DNA of 64,000 nt from Albimonas pacifica (lineage in GTDB: Bacteria; Pseudomonadota; Alphaproteobacteria; Rhodobacterales; Rhodobacteraceae). The stretch's first letter is position 1, and every line of letters starts with the position of its first letter. Below are positions 28,868 to 36,578 of this stretch, one piece after another. Location: contig NZ_FOQH01000007.1 of NCBI RefSeq assembly GCF_900113695.1, forward strand, positions 248,001 to 312,000, given 5' to 3'. The position numbers and the translations under genes are program-made. The notes beneath the pieces are model-generated. The model did no database searches and was not told the origin of the DNA. It worked only from the letters and a program-made list of their open reading frames with translations.

Positions 28868-29707
28868 ACGCAGCCGCGTCGCAGGTTTCCAGCCCGGCGT
28901 AGACTGCGGCTTCGGCTTCCGCGGGCGGCACGTTGCCGATGAGATCCAGCAGGCGACGGTCGCTGAACCAGTCGACCCTCTCGAGGGCGGCGGGTTCAAC
29001 CGCCTCGAAATTGCGCCATGGCCCGCTACGGTCGATGACTTCCGATTTGAACAGGCCGTCGAGGGTCTCGGCCCGGGCTTTGTCGCAAGGGTCGCCGACG
29101 CCGCCGACCGAAGGCTCTTCTCCTGCCTCTGCCAGGCGGTCGGTGTCGCGACCGGGCAGGCATCGCGAACTCCGGTCCGGGCGGCGGGCCAGCCCGCGCC
29201 GGGCTGCCTTTGGCGGACGGCCTGCTCCCGGGCGTCCAGCACGAAGCTCGCCTGCGCCGTGCAACTGACGCGCCGCCCCGCGATCCGTCGTGCGACGGCG
29301 TCGATCACGAAGGCGACAGGGACGAAGCCCTGCCAGGCGGCGACGCAAGCGAAGTCGCTGGCCCGCAGCATGTTCGGGGCCGGGACCCGGACCTGGCGGT
29401 TCACCCGGTCCAGAGGGATCGGGGCGCTCTGGTCCGGAACCGTGCTCCCGAGCGGCTTCCCCCCGATGACGCCCTGAAGTCCCAGGTCCTTCGTCAGTCT
29501 CGCCACGGTGCGCCGGGCGGCGCCGAAGCCATTGCGGCGCAACGGTCGCCAGACCTTGCGCGTGCCGCAGACGCCGGAGGTCGCCTCGAAGACGCGTCGG
29601 ATCTCCGGGCGAAGGGCATCCTCCCGCCGCGCCCGCTTTGATCTGCGGGACGGCTCCGCCCGTCTGGCGAGATGATCATGGCAGGTGGGAGGAGATATCG
29701 GCGGCAT
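28868..29707 (-). pseudogene. IS3-family transposase OrfB, frameshifted and degenerate
   Basis: From 29707 the frame reads LRPEIRRVFEATSGVCGTRKVWRPL, then TVARLTKDLGLQGVIGGKP, PLDRVNRQVRVPAPNMLRASDF and FVIDAVARRIAGRRVS, a clear IS3/IS51-type OrfB. After about 29190 the homology continues in another frame (RLAEAGEEPSVGGVGDPCDKARAETLDGLFKSEVI, then FEAVEPAALERVDWF and LIGNVPPAEAEAAVYAGLE). The first DDE aspartate (ASDF) and the glutamate (AETLDGLF) survive, but the central HSDRGSQ segment with the second aspartate is destroyed. The N-terminal 30 or so residues are missing. The enzyme cannot be active. Confidence 0.8.
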
Positions 29708-29882
29708 CCGGCGGATCGGCCTGACTGGCCCCTTCGTTCAGCGTCTGCGCCGCGCAGCCGATCTTCGGCGCGATCGACACGAACGCAGCGGAGCCGGAGC
29801 CGCGCTCCGCTTCGCCGTCCAGCGCCGAGCGAAGCGCGCGCGCGGACCTCTGGGGAGGCCTGACCGTCGTCTTGCTTATGGG
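29679..29882 (-). pseudogene. IS3-family OrfA remnant
   Basis: On the minus strand from about 29882 one frame gives SKTTVRPPQRSARALRSALD, then AAFVSIAPKIGCAAQTLNE, the helix-turn-helix half of IS3-type OrfA (typically W-AI-SIA-KIGC--QTL-EWV). Homology stops where the OrfB fragment begins, so the second half of OrfA and the start of OrfB have been deleted together. Confidence 0.65.
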
Positions 29883-29950
29883 GCTCCATCCTGCTCGGGA
29901 GGTGGAGCCTCCGGCGGACCCGGCGCGGTTCGGTTTCGCGCGCGGCGCGT

Positions 29951-31180
29951 TCAGGCGCGGGGATCGAGGGGACCGGCCTGCTCGCCCCTGTGGCGGGGAC
30001 GGACGCGCCGAACCTCGACGACGCGGGCGCCGCGACCGTCGGCCGTCCCGCCGTCGGATGGATCGCGTGCGGAAAGGGCTTGGCCGGGGGAGAGGTCCCG
30101 TGCATCGACGCCGCGCTCGGCCGGACCTCGCGGCGCGCGGCGTCCCGGGTGTCCGCAACCGCCGACGGGACGCGCGGACTGGATCCGCCGCCGCCCGGCG
30201 AAGAGGTCCCGGGACGAGCGGAGGCGCGGGCCCTCGTCGTCGGCCGCGGCGCTCTCGTCGTCGCCGGGATCGAGCGGGTCCCGGCATGGGACGGGCTCCC
30301 CCGCCCTTGCCGACGCCTCCTCGCCGTCCGCGGCGGCGGGCGCCGAGGGCGCCGTCTCGACCTCCGTCGACCCGCGCCTCGCCACGAGGGACAGCGCGTC
30401 GACGTCGGGTATCTCGAAGCGCCGCGGATCGAGGATGCGGATCAGCCCGTCGGCGTGGAACCGGTGCGTGATCCGGCTGAGCGACTCGACCGTCGTGCCC
30501 AGCAGGTCCGCGATGTCCGGACGGCTCAGCGGCACGGTCAGCACGCCCCCGCGGCCAGGACCGTCGGAGGGACGCCAGGCCATCGTCGCGGTCCCCGCCG
30601 CCAGGAACCCGGCCAGCCGCTGCTCCGGCGACTGCACGGCCAGACCGACGGCGATGGCGTGAAGCCGATCGAGCTCGCGCCGCGCCTGGGCCATGCGGAT
30701 CCGGTCGAGCGCCTCGGCCCCGTCCCCTCCTCCGGCGAGCGCCCCCGCCGGCGCCGAGACCAGCGACGGATCGTCGAAACGGCACACCTCGACGTCGGTC
30801 GCCGCCTCCAGGCTGCCGATGGGGTCTTCGGGCCGCCAGATCATCTCGCCGGGCTGCACCAGCCCCAGCACGCGGCGGCGGCCGTCGTGGCCGAAATGCA
30901 CCCAGCGCAGCCAGCCCGAGGCGAGCACGCCGAGGTAGGGCCCCGCGCCTTCCGCCGGCAGCGGCGCGCCGGCCGGCAGACGAGCCTGCGTCACCCGCCG
31001 GGACAGGCGCGACAACAGGGAGCCCGGGATCTCGGCGCAGACCGCGGCGCGGCGCGCAGGGCAGCTCGCGCAGGGTTCCGCCAGGCGCGGGGACGGGCGC
31101 GCCGAGACCCTGCCGAGCGCGTCTTCCGCGCCCTCCGGCGACGTGTTCAGGATCAGGCGCGGATCGTGAAAGCAGGTCAT
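29951..31180 (-). CDS. Crp/Fnr-family regulator with FnrL-like cysteine cluster and long C-terminal tail
   Basis: A 409-residue reading frame. Residues 1-270 form a complete FNR-type protein: Cys motif C37-x2-C40-x7-C48 (CASCPARRAAVC), the spacing seen in FnrL/FixK-like oxygen sensors, with C133 (EVCRF) as possible fourth ligand; a cyclic-nucleotide-binding-like barrel; and a C-terminal helix-turn-helix with VESLSR, whose E-x2-S-R is the contact set for TTGAN4TCAA-type sites. Residues 271-409 are low-complexity, rich in Ala, Asp, Arg and Pro, with no family match, and end next to the IS remnant. The stop may have been lost by the insertion or by drift. An FNR-type box lies 70 bases upstream of the start, so autoregulation is likely. 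Confidence 0.85.
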   Translation of the reverse strand: MTCFHDPRLILNTSPEGAEDALGRVSARPSPRLAEPCASCPARRAAVCAEIPGSLLSRLSRRVTQARLPAGAPLPAEGAGPYLGVLASGWLRWVHFGHDGRRRVLGLVQPGEMIWRPEDPIGSLEAATDVEVCRFDDPSLVSAPAGALAGGGDGAEALDRIRMAQARRELDRLHAIAVGLAVQSPEQRLAGFLAAGTATMAWRPSDGPGRGGVLTVPLSRPDIADLLGTTVESLSRITHRFHADGLIRILDPRRFEIPDVDALSLVARRGSTEVETAPSAPAAADGEEASARAGEPVPCRDPLDPGDDESAAADDEGPRLRSSRDLFAGRRRIQSARPVGGCGHPGRRAPRGPAERGVDARDLSPGQALSARDPSDGGTADGRGARVVEVRRVRPRHRGEQAGPLDPRA

Positions 31181-31249
31181 GCGGCGTCCTTACGCTCCGG
31201 GGACGAAGGCGCCGGGCGCGTGACGCAGGCCCGGCGGAAGACGGGGGAG

Positions 31250-31263
31250 ATGACGGCGGTCAA
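31250..31263. promoter_or_regulatory. FNR-type box between the fnr-like gene and the host-attachment gene
   Basis: ATGACGGCGGTCAA, reverse complement TTGACCGCCGTCAT, fits TTGAY-N4-RTCAA with one mismatch. Its centre is 64 bases from the start at 31321 and 76 from the start at 31180. Confidence 0.7.
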
Positions 31264-31320
31264 TGCATCGCGCGCCGCGGGGCGCGACCCTGCCGCGGTC
31301 CGCTGATGGGGAGACCGCCG

Positions 31321-31770
31321 ATGTCCGCCGACGAATGGGTGCTCGTGATGAACTCCAGCCGCGCGCGGGTCGTGCGCGGTCTCCCGCGGGAGGGGTCCCC
31401 GGCGCTGCCGGAACTGTCGATGCGCGCGCCCAACCGGCGCCTGGGAGAGCTGATGGCCGACAAGCCCGGGCGCAGCTTCGCCTCGGGCGCGCCGGGGCGG
31501 CGCTCGGCGATGGACTACGGCTCCGACCCGCTGCGCGAGCACGACCGGGACTTCGCCCGCCAGGTGATCGCGATGCTCGAGCCGCATCGCGCGGCCGGGG
31601 AGTTCCGGGCGCTGTCGATCATCGCCGCGCCGGAGATGCTGGGCCACCTGCGCGAGGCGATGCCGCCGGCGCTCGCCGCGATGGTGCGGCGCGAGTCCGA
31701 CAAGAACATCGCCGGAGTGCATGACTCGGTGCTGCTGGAGGCGATCCGCGCCGAACTGGGCGCGGACTGA
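31321..31770 (+). CDS. Host attachment family protein (AtsE-like)
   Basis: A 149-residue protein of the host-attachment family named after Agrobacterium AtsE. Family features are the start EWVLVMNSSRARVVRGL, a middle DRDFARQVIAMLE, and the SIIAAPEMLGHLREAMPPAL segment followed by DKNIAGVHDSVLLEAI, which resembles the nucleotide-fold of eRF1/stress-type proteins. It is probably cytoplasmic. ATG at 31321 is preferred over an in-frame ATG at 31306 because GGGGAG stands 7-8 bases in front. An FNR-type box sits about 64 bases upstream, a distance repeated in front of other genes of this window, suggesting oxygen- or NO-dependent stress expression. Confidence 0.88.
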   Translation: MSADEWVLVMNSSRARVVRGLPREGSPALPELSMRAPNRRLGELMADKPGRSFASGAPGRRSAMDYGSDPLREHDRDFARQVIAMLEPHRAAGEFRALSIIAAPEMLGHLREAMPPALAAMVRRESDKNIAGVHDSVLLEAIRAELGAD

Positions 31771-31829
31771 GCCGGCGACGGGGCGCCGTCCGGCGGACGC
31801 CGGACGGCGCGGTTCGGCAGGACATCGGA

Positions 31830-32237
31830 TCACGAGATCTCCTCGGTCAACTCGGACAAGGGGCGCAGGCGCGCGTCCTGCAGCGGCGGATCCCGCCAGG
31901 CGAAGCCGCGCAGCACGATCTCGCGCCAGGCTTCGCCGGGCGGCGCATCGGCCAGCCGGAGCCGCCCGGCGCAGGGCGGCAGGCCGCCCCGCGCGGCGCA
32001 GTCCAGGGGCCGCAGCCGCAGGGCCGAGCGCCCGGCGGTCCGCCGCGCGGGCCCGGTCGCGACCGCGTCCGGCCCCCGGGGGTCGCGCGCGCCCGCGCGA
32101 CCCGGCCTCTCCGCGCCCCGGATCCCGCCGGCGGGCGGCGCGGGCCGCGGGACGTCCCCGGCCCCGGCCCCGGCCGCGGCGTCCAGGACCGCTCCGGAGC
32201 CCGGGCCGGGGGGTTGCATGCGTGCGCCGACCGTCAT
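31830..32237 (-). CDS. Hypothetical protein coupled to the RTX gene
   Basis: A 135-residue protein I do not recognise. Its ATG at 32237 overlaps the stop of the RTX protein gene (ATGA), which supports real coupled translation. The first half is proline/glycine/alanine-rich and looks disordered. The second half is more protein-like (REIVLRGFAWRDPPLQ, then RLRPLSELTEEIS) with two cysteines about 10 residues apart. There is no signal peptide. It may be a helper of the RTX protein or simply an over-long frame in GC-rich DNA. Confidence 0.5.
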   Translation of the reverse strand: MTVGARMQPPGPGSGAVLDAAAGAGAGDVPRPAPPAGGIRGAERPGRAGARDPRGPDAVATGPARRTAGRSALRLRPLDCAARGGLPPCAGRLRLADAPPGEAWREIVLRGFAWRDPPLQDARLRPLSELTEEIS

Positions 32238-34213
32238 CCGATGACCGAGACCAGTTCCGGCGGCACGGAGTCGCCGAGGTCGATCTCCAGCAGCCGCCCG
32301 TCGTCGACATGGCTCCAGCCGTAGTCGGCGACGTAGAGATGCGTCTCGCCCGAGCCGTCGGAAGCCGGCGCGAAGGCCAGGTCCTTGACGCTGACCCGGT
32401 GGTGGAGGTCCTCGGAGTAGTGGCTGCGCAGCACCGTCAGCACGTCGACCACCGCGCCGCTGCGGTCGATCTTCCAGATGTCCGCGCTGAAGCCGCCGCC
32501 GACGTAGAAGACGTCCTCCTGCGCGTCGTAGGCCAGGGCCTCGGGGTCCTCGATCGCGGTCGGCAGCACCATCGAGCTGAACTGGGTCGTGCCGTGCGCG
32601 TCGACCTCGACGATGGTCCGGGTCTCGCCGTTGACGATGAACAGATGGCCGGTGATCGGATCGAAGGCCACGTCCTCGGGGTCGACGCCGCCGACCGCGA
32701 GCGTGTCGAAGGACCACAGCACCGTCTGCGGGGCCGAGACGTCGACCGCGAAGATCCGGAACTCGTCGTCGTCGGAGACGAACAGCGTCCCCGTCGCGGC
32801 GTCGAGCGCGAGGCCCGTCGCCTCGGTGGTGAAGGGCAGCGCGACGCCGCCGCCGAACTCGCCCGACAGGCTGACCGAGAACAGGTCCTGGCTGCGGGAG
32901 AACGGCGCCTCGTCGACCTCGGAGTCCGAGATCAGCAGCGTGCCCGAGACCGGGTCGTAGACGATGCCCGAAGGGTCCGTCGCGCCCCAGGTCCGGGTGA
33001 ACACGTCGTTGACCACCACCGGCCCCTCGTCCGCGATCTCGGCCACCGCCGCGCCGGCGCCGATGGCGATCGCCGAGCCGTCGCCGGCTCGCCGCGCGCC
33101 CTCGATGACCAGCGAGAAGCTCTCGATCCCCTCGGCGAAGTCGTCGTCGAGGATGTCGACCGGCACCCAGGCGGTGGTCGAACCGGCGCGGATCGTCACC
33201 TCCCACGAGGTCGGCCCGACGAAGTCCTCGCCCGCGGCGGCCGTGCCGCCGACGGCCGAGACGGTGATGATCGCGTCCACGTCCAGCGCCGCCGACAGCC
33301 GCAGCGCGAACCAGGCCCGCCCGTCCGTCTCCTCGGCCGGGGCGGCCGCCGCGGCGGCGACCGAGACCGAGGGCGCCTGCGCGTAGGCGACGATCTGGGA
33401 GGCGTTCAGAACCGTGCCCGCCGAGAACATCGCCAGCGTCGTGCGCGCGCCGGCGCCGGTTCCGTCGGCGTCCCACATCAGCGTCGCGGAAGCGGGATTC
33501 CAGATGAACTGGCCGTGGTCGGCGGTGGCGGTCGTGCCGGTGGCGAACCACGCCGCGTCCAGCGTTCCGCCGGTCAGCCCCGCGCCCTCGGTCAGGCCGA
33601 AGGCGTCGGCGTAGACGCCGATGCGGTCCGAGTTCTCGAAATCGTAGATCTTGTCCCAGACGCCGGGCTCGGGCTGCAGCACGAACATGTCCGCGCCGGC
33701 GCCGCCGTACAGGTAGTCCTTGCCGGCGCCGCCGATCAGCACGTCGCCGCCGTCGTAGCCGTAAAGGATGTCCGAGCCGCCGCCGCCGTACAGGATGTTG
33801 GCCCCGCCGGCGCCCTTGATCGTGTTGTTGAGCGCGTTGCCCGCGCCGTCCAGCGCCCCGTCGCCGCGCAGCTCCAGCCGCTCGACATTGGCGCCCAGCG
33901 TCCAGCTGATGGTGCTGATCACATAGTCCACCCCGCCGTCGTCGACGCCGGGAAAGCTCTCCTCGTTCACCACGTCGCCGGGATCGTCGACGCGGTAGAT
34001 GTCGTTGCCCGCCCCCCCGTACATCAGGTCGGCGCCCTCGCCCCCGTCGAGCAGGTCGTCGCCGTCCCCGCCGTAGAGGATGTCGTCGCCGCCCATGGCG
34101 TAGAGACGGTCCCGCCCGGCCAGGCCGAACAGCCGCTCGGGCGCGAGCGACCCGATCAGGTCGTCGTCCAGCGCGGTTCCGAAGATGTCGTGCATGATTG
34201 TAGACGCCGGCAT
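32234..34213 (-). CDS. RTX calcium-binding protein with Calx-beta and beta-propeller-like domains
   Basis: A 659-residue protein, likely secreted. Residues 25-190 carry RTX nonapeptides (GGDGDDLLDGGEGADLMYGG, GGGGSDILYGYDGGD, GGAGKDYLYGGAGADMF) that bind calcium. Around 290-400 is a Calx-beta-like domain (VSAVGGTAAAGEDFVGPTSWEVTIRAGSTT). From about 410 to the end, repeated units such as GIVYDPVSGTLLISDSE, GLALDAATGTLFVSDDDEF and DVAFDPITGHLFIVNGE look like blades of a beta-propeller. No Sec signal is seen; RTX proteins usually leave by a type I system, but here the RTX block is N-terminal, which is unusual. ATG at 34213 is chosen for GGAGGTGGGAAA in front. It sits at the end of the exopolysaccharide locus and may bind or modify the polymer. 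Confidence 0.85.
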   Translation of the reverse strand: MPASTIMHDIFGTALDDDLIGSLAPERLFGLAGRDRLYAMGGDDILYGGDGDDLLDGGEGADLMYGGAGNDIYRVDDPGDVVNEESFPGVDDGGVDYVISTISWTLGANVERLELRGDGALDGAGNALNNTIKGAGGANILYGGGGSDILYGYDGGDVLIGGAGKDYLYGGAGADMFVLQPEPGVWDKIYDFENSDRIGVYADAFGLTEGAGLTGGTLDAAWFATGTTATADHGQFIWNPASATLMWDADGTGAGARTTLAMFSAGTVLNASQIVAYAQAPSVSVAAAAAAPAEETDGRAWFALRLSAALDVDAIITVSAVGGTAAAGEDFVGPTSWEVTIRAGSTTAWVPVDILDDDFAEGIESFSLVIEGARRAGDGSAIAIGAGAAVAEIADEGPVVVNDVFTRTWGATDPSGIVYDPVSGTLLISDSEVDEAPFSRSQDLFSVSLSGEFGGGVALPFTTEATGLALDAATGTLFVSDDDEFRIFAVDVSAPQTVLWSFDTLAVGGVDPEDVAFDPITGHLFIVNGETRTIVEVDAHGTTQFSSMVLPTAIEDPEALAYDAQEDVFYVGGGFSADIWKIDRSGAVVDVLTVLRSHYSEDLHHRVSVKDLAFAPASDGSGETHLYVADYGWSHVDDGRLLEIDLGDSVPPELVSVIG

Positions 34214-34311
34214 TTTCCCACCTCCCATCGGGGAATTTCGAAGCCAGGGCGGGCACCCATCGTCAATTATGAATGTAATAAGCCTCGGCGGCGCCCGCCA
34301 TTTCTCTCAGG

Positions 34312-34329
34312 GGGTAGATCGGTCTACCC
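34312..34329. promoter_or_regulatory. Palindrome GGGTAGA-TCGG-TCTACCC upstream of the RTX gene
   Basis: A perfect 7-bp inverted repeat with a 4-base spacer, 99 bases upstream of the RTX start and touching the stop codon of the glycosyltransferase gene. The half-site GGGGGTAGA reappears twice in front of the opposite arm of the locus (42634 and 42715), so it may be an operator for a shared regulator. Confidence 0.5.
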
Positions 34330-35556
34330 ACTATGGATGAGGGCCGGGGGCGCCTCCTCCCGCCCGGCGGCGGCGCCGCCGCCGTCGCCCGGCGCGCGGT
34401 CCGCGCGCCGTTCGCCCAGAAGCTCGGCGTAGAGCGCGGCGTGCCGGTCCGCGATCGCGTCGAGGCTGAACACCGTGCGCGCCTGCAGCGCCGCGTTGGC
34501 CGCCATCGCCCGCCCCCCGTCGGGATCGTCCAGCACCTCGAGCACCGCCTCGGCCAGCGCCTCGGGGTCGCCGGGCGGGGTCAGCCGGCCGTTCCAGCCG
34601 TCGGAGATCACCTCCCGGCAGCCGGGCATCGCGGTCGAGACGATGGGCAGGCCGGCGAGCGAGGCCTCGAGCAGCACCCGGGCCACGCCCTCGCGGTATT
34701 CGGTGGGGAACACGAAGAGGTCGGCCATGCGCAGCAGCGCCGGCACGTCCGAGCGCGCGCCGGTCGCGATCAGGTAGGGCGCGTGGGCGGCGATCTCGGC
34801 CTCGGTCACCGCCAGCGGGCCCTCGCTGTCGCGGGGGCCGACCAGCACGAAGCGCACGTCGGGGCGCACGGCATGGACGCGGGCGGCGGCCTCCAGCAGG
34901 GCGGGGACGCCCTTCTGGCGGGTGACCCGGGTGACGGTGATCGCCACCGGCGCGTCGCCCAGGCCCAGTTCGTCGCGCAGCGCCTCGGCCGAGGGGCCGG
35001 CCGCCAGCGCGCGCCCGAACCCCGCCACGTCCACGCCGCCGCCGCCGGCGGGGATCACCATGCCCCGCCGCCCGGCCATGCGATGCCGGCGGAAGAACTC
35101 CAGGTCGTCCTCGATCTCGAACACGGTCGCCGCGGTGCTGCGCGCGGCCAGCCGGTGCAGCGCGCGGTAGACCGGGCGCGCGCCCAGCGCCAGCGGCGTG
35201 CGCGAGGAATACACCCACGCCCGCCCGCAGATCGTGCGCACCACCTGCGTGTCCGCCCCCGACAGGCCCCGCGCCAGCGGCAGGAACAGGCAGGGCTTGG
35301 TGTCGAAGCCCTGGGCGATGTCCGGCTCCAGCGTCTCCAGCAGGGCCGCCAGCCGGCGCAGCGCGCGCAGGTCCGACAGCGGGCTGATGAAGCGGTCGAA
35401 GGGGAAGGCCGCGTGCTCGACCCCGGCCTTGCGGAACGGGGCGGGATCGCCGCTGTCGGCGGCGACCACCTCGAAGCCGCGCTCGCGCATGGCCAGGATG
35501 AAGGGAAGGCGCAGGACGTTGTCCTCGCCGCCGACGAACAGGACGCGGGCGGTCAT
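34324..35556 (-). CDS. Glycosyltransferase family 4-like protein
   Basis: A 410-residue GT-B glycosyltransferase adding a sugar to the growing exopolysaccharide unit at the inner face of the membrane. The N-terminal acceptor domain begins RVLFVGGEDNVLRLPFIL; the donor domain has TVTRVTRQKGVPALLEAAARV and the E-x7-E signature in EGVARVLLEASLAGLPIVSTAMPG, typical of GT4. Final residues are low-complexity. ATG at 35556 overlaps the stop of the deacetylase gene (ATGA). It belongs to the minus-strand arm starting with the Wzy-like gene. Donor and linkage unknown. Confidence 0.9.
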   Translation of the reverse strand: MTARVLFVGGEDNVLRLPFILAMRERGFEVVAADSGDPAPFRKAGVEHAAFPFDRFISPLSDLRALRRLAALLETLEPDIAQGFDTKPCLFLPLARGLSGADTQVVRTICGRAWVYSSRTPLALGARPVYRALHRLAARSTAATVFEIEDDLEFFRRHRMAGRRGMVIPAGGGGVDVAGFGRALAAGPSAEALRDELGLGDAPVAITVTRVTRQKGVPALLEAAARVHAVRPDVRFVLVGPRDSEGPLAVTEAEIAAHAPYLIATGARSDVPALLRMADLFVFPTEYREGVARVLLEASLAGLPIVSTAMPGCREVISDGWNGRLTPPGDPEALAEAVLEVLDDPDGGRAMAANAALQARTVFSLDAIADRHAALYAELLGERRADRAPGDGGGAAAGREEAPPALIHSG

Positions 35557-36578
35557 CGGGAGGTCTCCTCGTCGACGGGAAAGGGAGCGCGAAAGGGGGC
35601 GGGAGCCGCCGCGCCGGGTCGCCCGCCGCCGGCCGCCGGCCGGCCCTTCCAGACCTCCAGCAGATCGGCGACCGGCATCCAGTCGAGCGCCCCGGCGATG
35701 GCGTCGAAACGCGCCTCGCAGCGGCCCAGGTTCACCCGCTGGCGGAACCGGTTGGAGGGGCGCATCCCCGGCGGGACCGGGTGGCCGGGGTCGATCTCCC
35801 AGGGGTGGATGTAGAAGACGTAGGGCAGGCCCGCGTTGCGGATCGCCTCGACCCCGCGCATCCACAGCGCGAAGGGCGTCAGCCGGAACCAGCCGCCCCC
35901 GCCCCAGGGCAGCCCCCGCCGCCCGAAGGGCAGGCAGGAGACGCAGACCTCGTCGAAGCCGGGACGCAGCTCGGCCACCGGCAGGCGGCCGTCGTAGCCC
36001 TCGATCCGGCCGTAGCGGTCATGGGCCAGCGTCGGCACCATCGAACTGTCGTAGGCGTAGCCGGCGGCCTGCAGCTCGTCGATCGCCCAGTCGGTGATCG
36101 AGAAGCAGGGCGCGCGGTAGCCGCGCACCTCCTGGCCCGACAGATCCTCGAGCAGCGCGCGCGCGCGGGTCACGTCGGCGCGGAAATCGGCGGGCCGCAT
36201 CCGGTAGACCAGCTCGTGCCCGTAGCCGTGCGAGGCGACCTCGTGCCCGGCCGCGGCGATGTCGCGGACCAGGGCGGGGCGCCGCTCGGCCACCCAGCCC
36301 AGCACGAAGAAGGTGGCGCGCACGTCGTGGCCGGCCAGGATCTCGAGCATCCGCAGGGTGTTGCGCTCGGCCCTCTGGGCGCAGCCGTCCCAGGCGGCGC
36401 GGGGGACCACGTCGGCCACGTTCTCGCTGTGGAACCAGTCCTCGACGTCGATGCTCATCGCGCAGGGCGCGGCGGCGGCGCGTCCGCTCCCGGCCCGGTC
36501 GCCCGCGGCCGGGCCGCTGGCGGAGAGGCCTCCGAGAGAGGGGCTTTCGGGGGCGGGATGTCTCGGCACGGCGGTCAT
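35553..36578 (-). CDS. Polysaccharide deacetylase (NodB-type, exopolysaccharide locus form)
   Basis: A 341-residue carbohydrate esterase that removes N- or O-acetyl groups from the polymer or precursor. After a roughly 40-residue flexible N-terminus come the NodB motifs: SIDVEDW (catalytic and metal aspartate), ATFFVLGW, HEVASHGYGHELV (metal histidines), RGYRAPCFSIT and VFYIHPWEID with the last catalytic histidine. The C-terminal NRFRQRVNLGRCEARFDAI with DUF3473-like features is the form found with PEP-CTERM/exosortase EPS loci, though no exosortase is visible here. ATG at 36578 overlaps the upstream stop (ATGA). Confidence 0.92.
   Translation of the reverse strand: MTAVPRHPAPESPSLGGLSASGPAAGDRAGSGRAAAAPCAMSIDVEDWFHSENVADVVPRAAWDGCAQRAERNTLRMLEILAGHDVRATFFVLGWVAERRPALVRDIAAAGHEVASHGYGHELVYRMRPADFRADVTRARALLEDLSGQEVRGYRAPCFSITDWAIDELQAAGYAYDSSMVPTLAHDRYGRIEGYDGRLPVAELRPGFDEVCVSCLPFGRRGLPWGGGGWFRLTPFALWMRGVEAIRNAGLPYVFYIHPWEIDPGHPVPPGMRPSNRFRQRVNLGRCEARFDAIAGALDWMPVADLLEVWKGRPAAGGGRPGAAAPAPFRAPFPVDEETSR

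Larger units (their letters stand above)
28868..29890 (-). mobile_element. Decayed IS3-family insertion element
   Basis: Pieces of IS3-type OrfA and OrfB occur in order on the minus strand, with an internal deletion joining them and at least one frameshift (see the two pseudogene entries). No clear terminal inverted repeats or target duplication were found, so the ends are approximate. Confidence 0.75.

Noticed and set aside
30000-31306. 438-residue plus-strand frame opposite the fnr-like gene
   Set aside because: The minus-strand frame has clear FNR features; the plus frame is its reverse shadow, rich in Arg and Pro and without domains.
35553-36578. Evidence for an exosortase/PEP-CTERM system
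   Set aside because: The deacetylase is of a type seen in such loci, but no exosortase and no protein with a PEP-CTERM end (V-P-x-P motif, helix, Arg tail) is present in the window.
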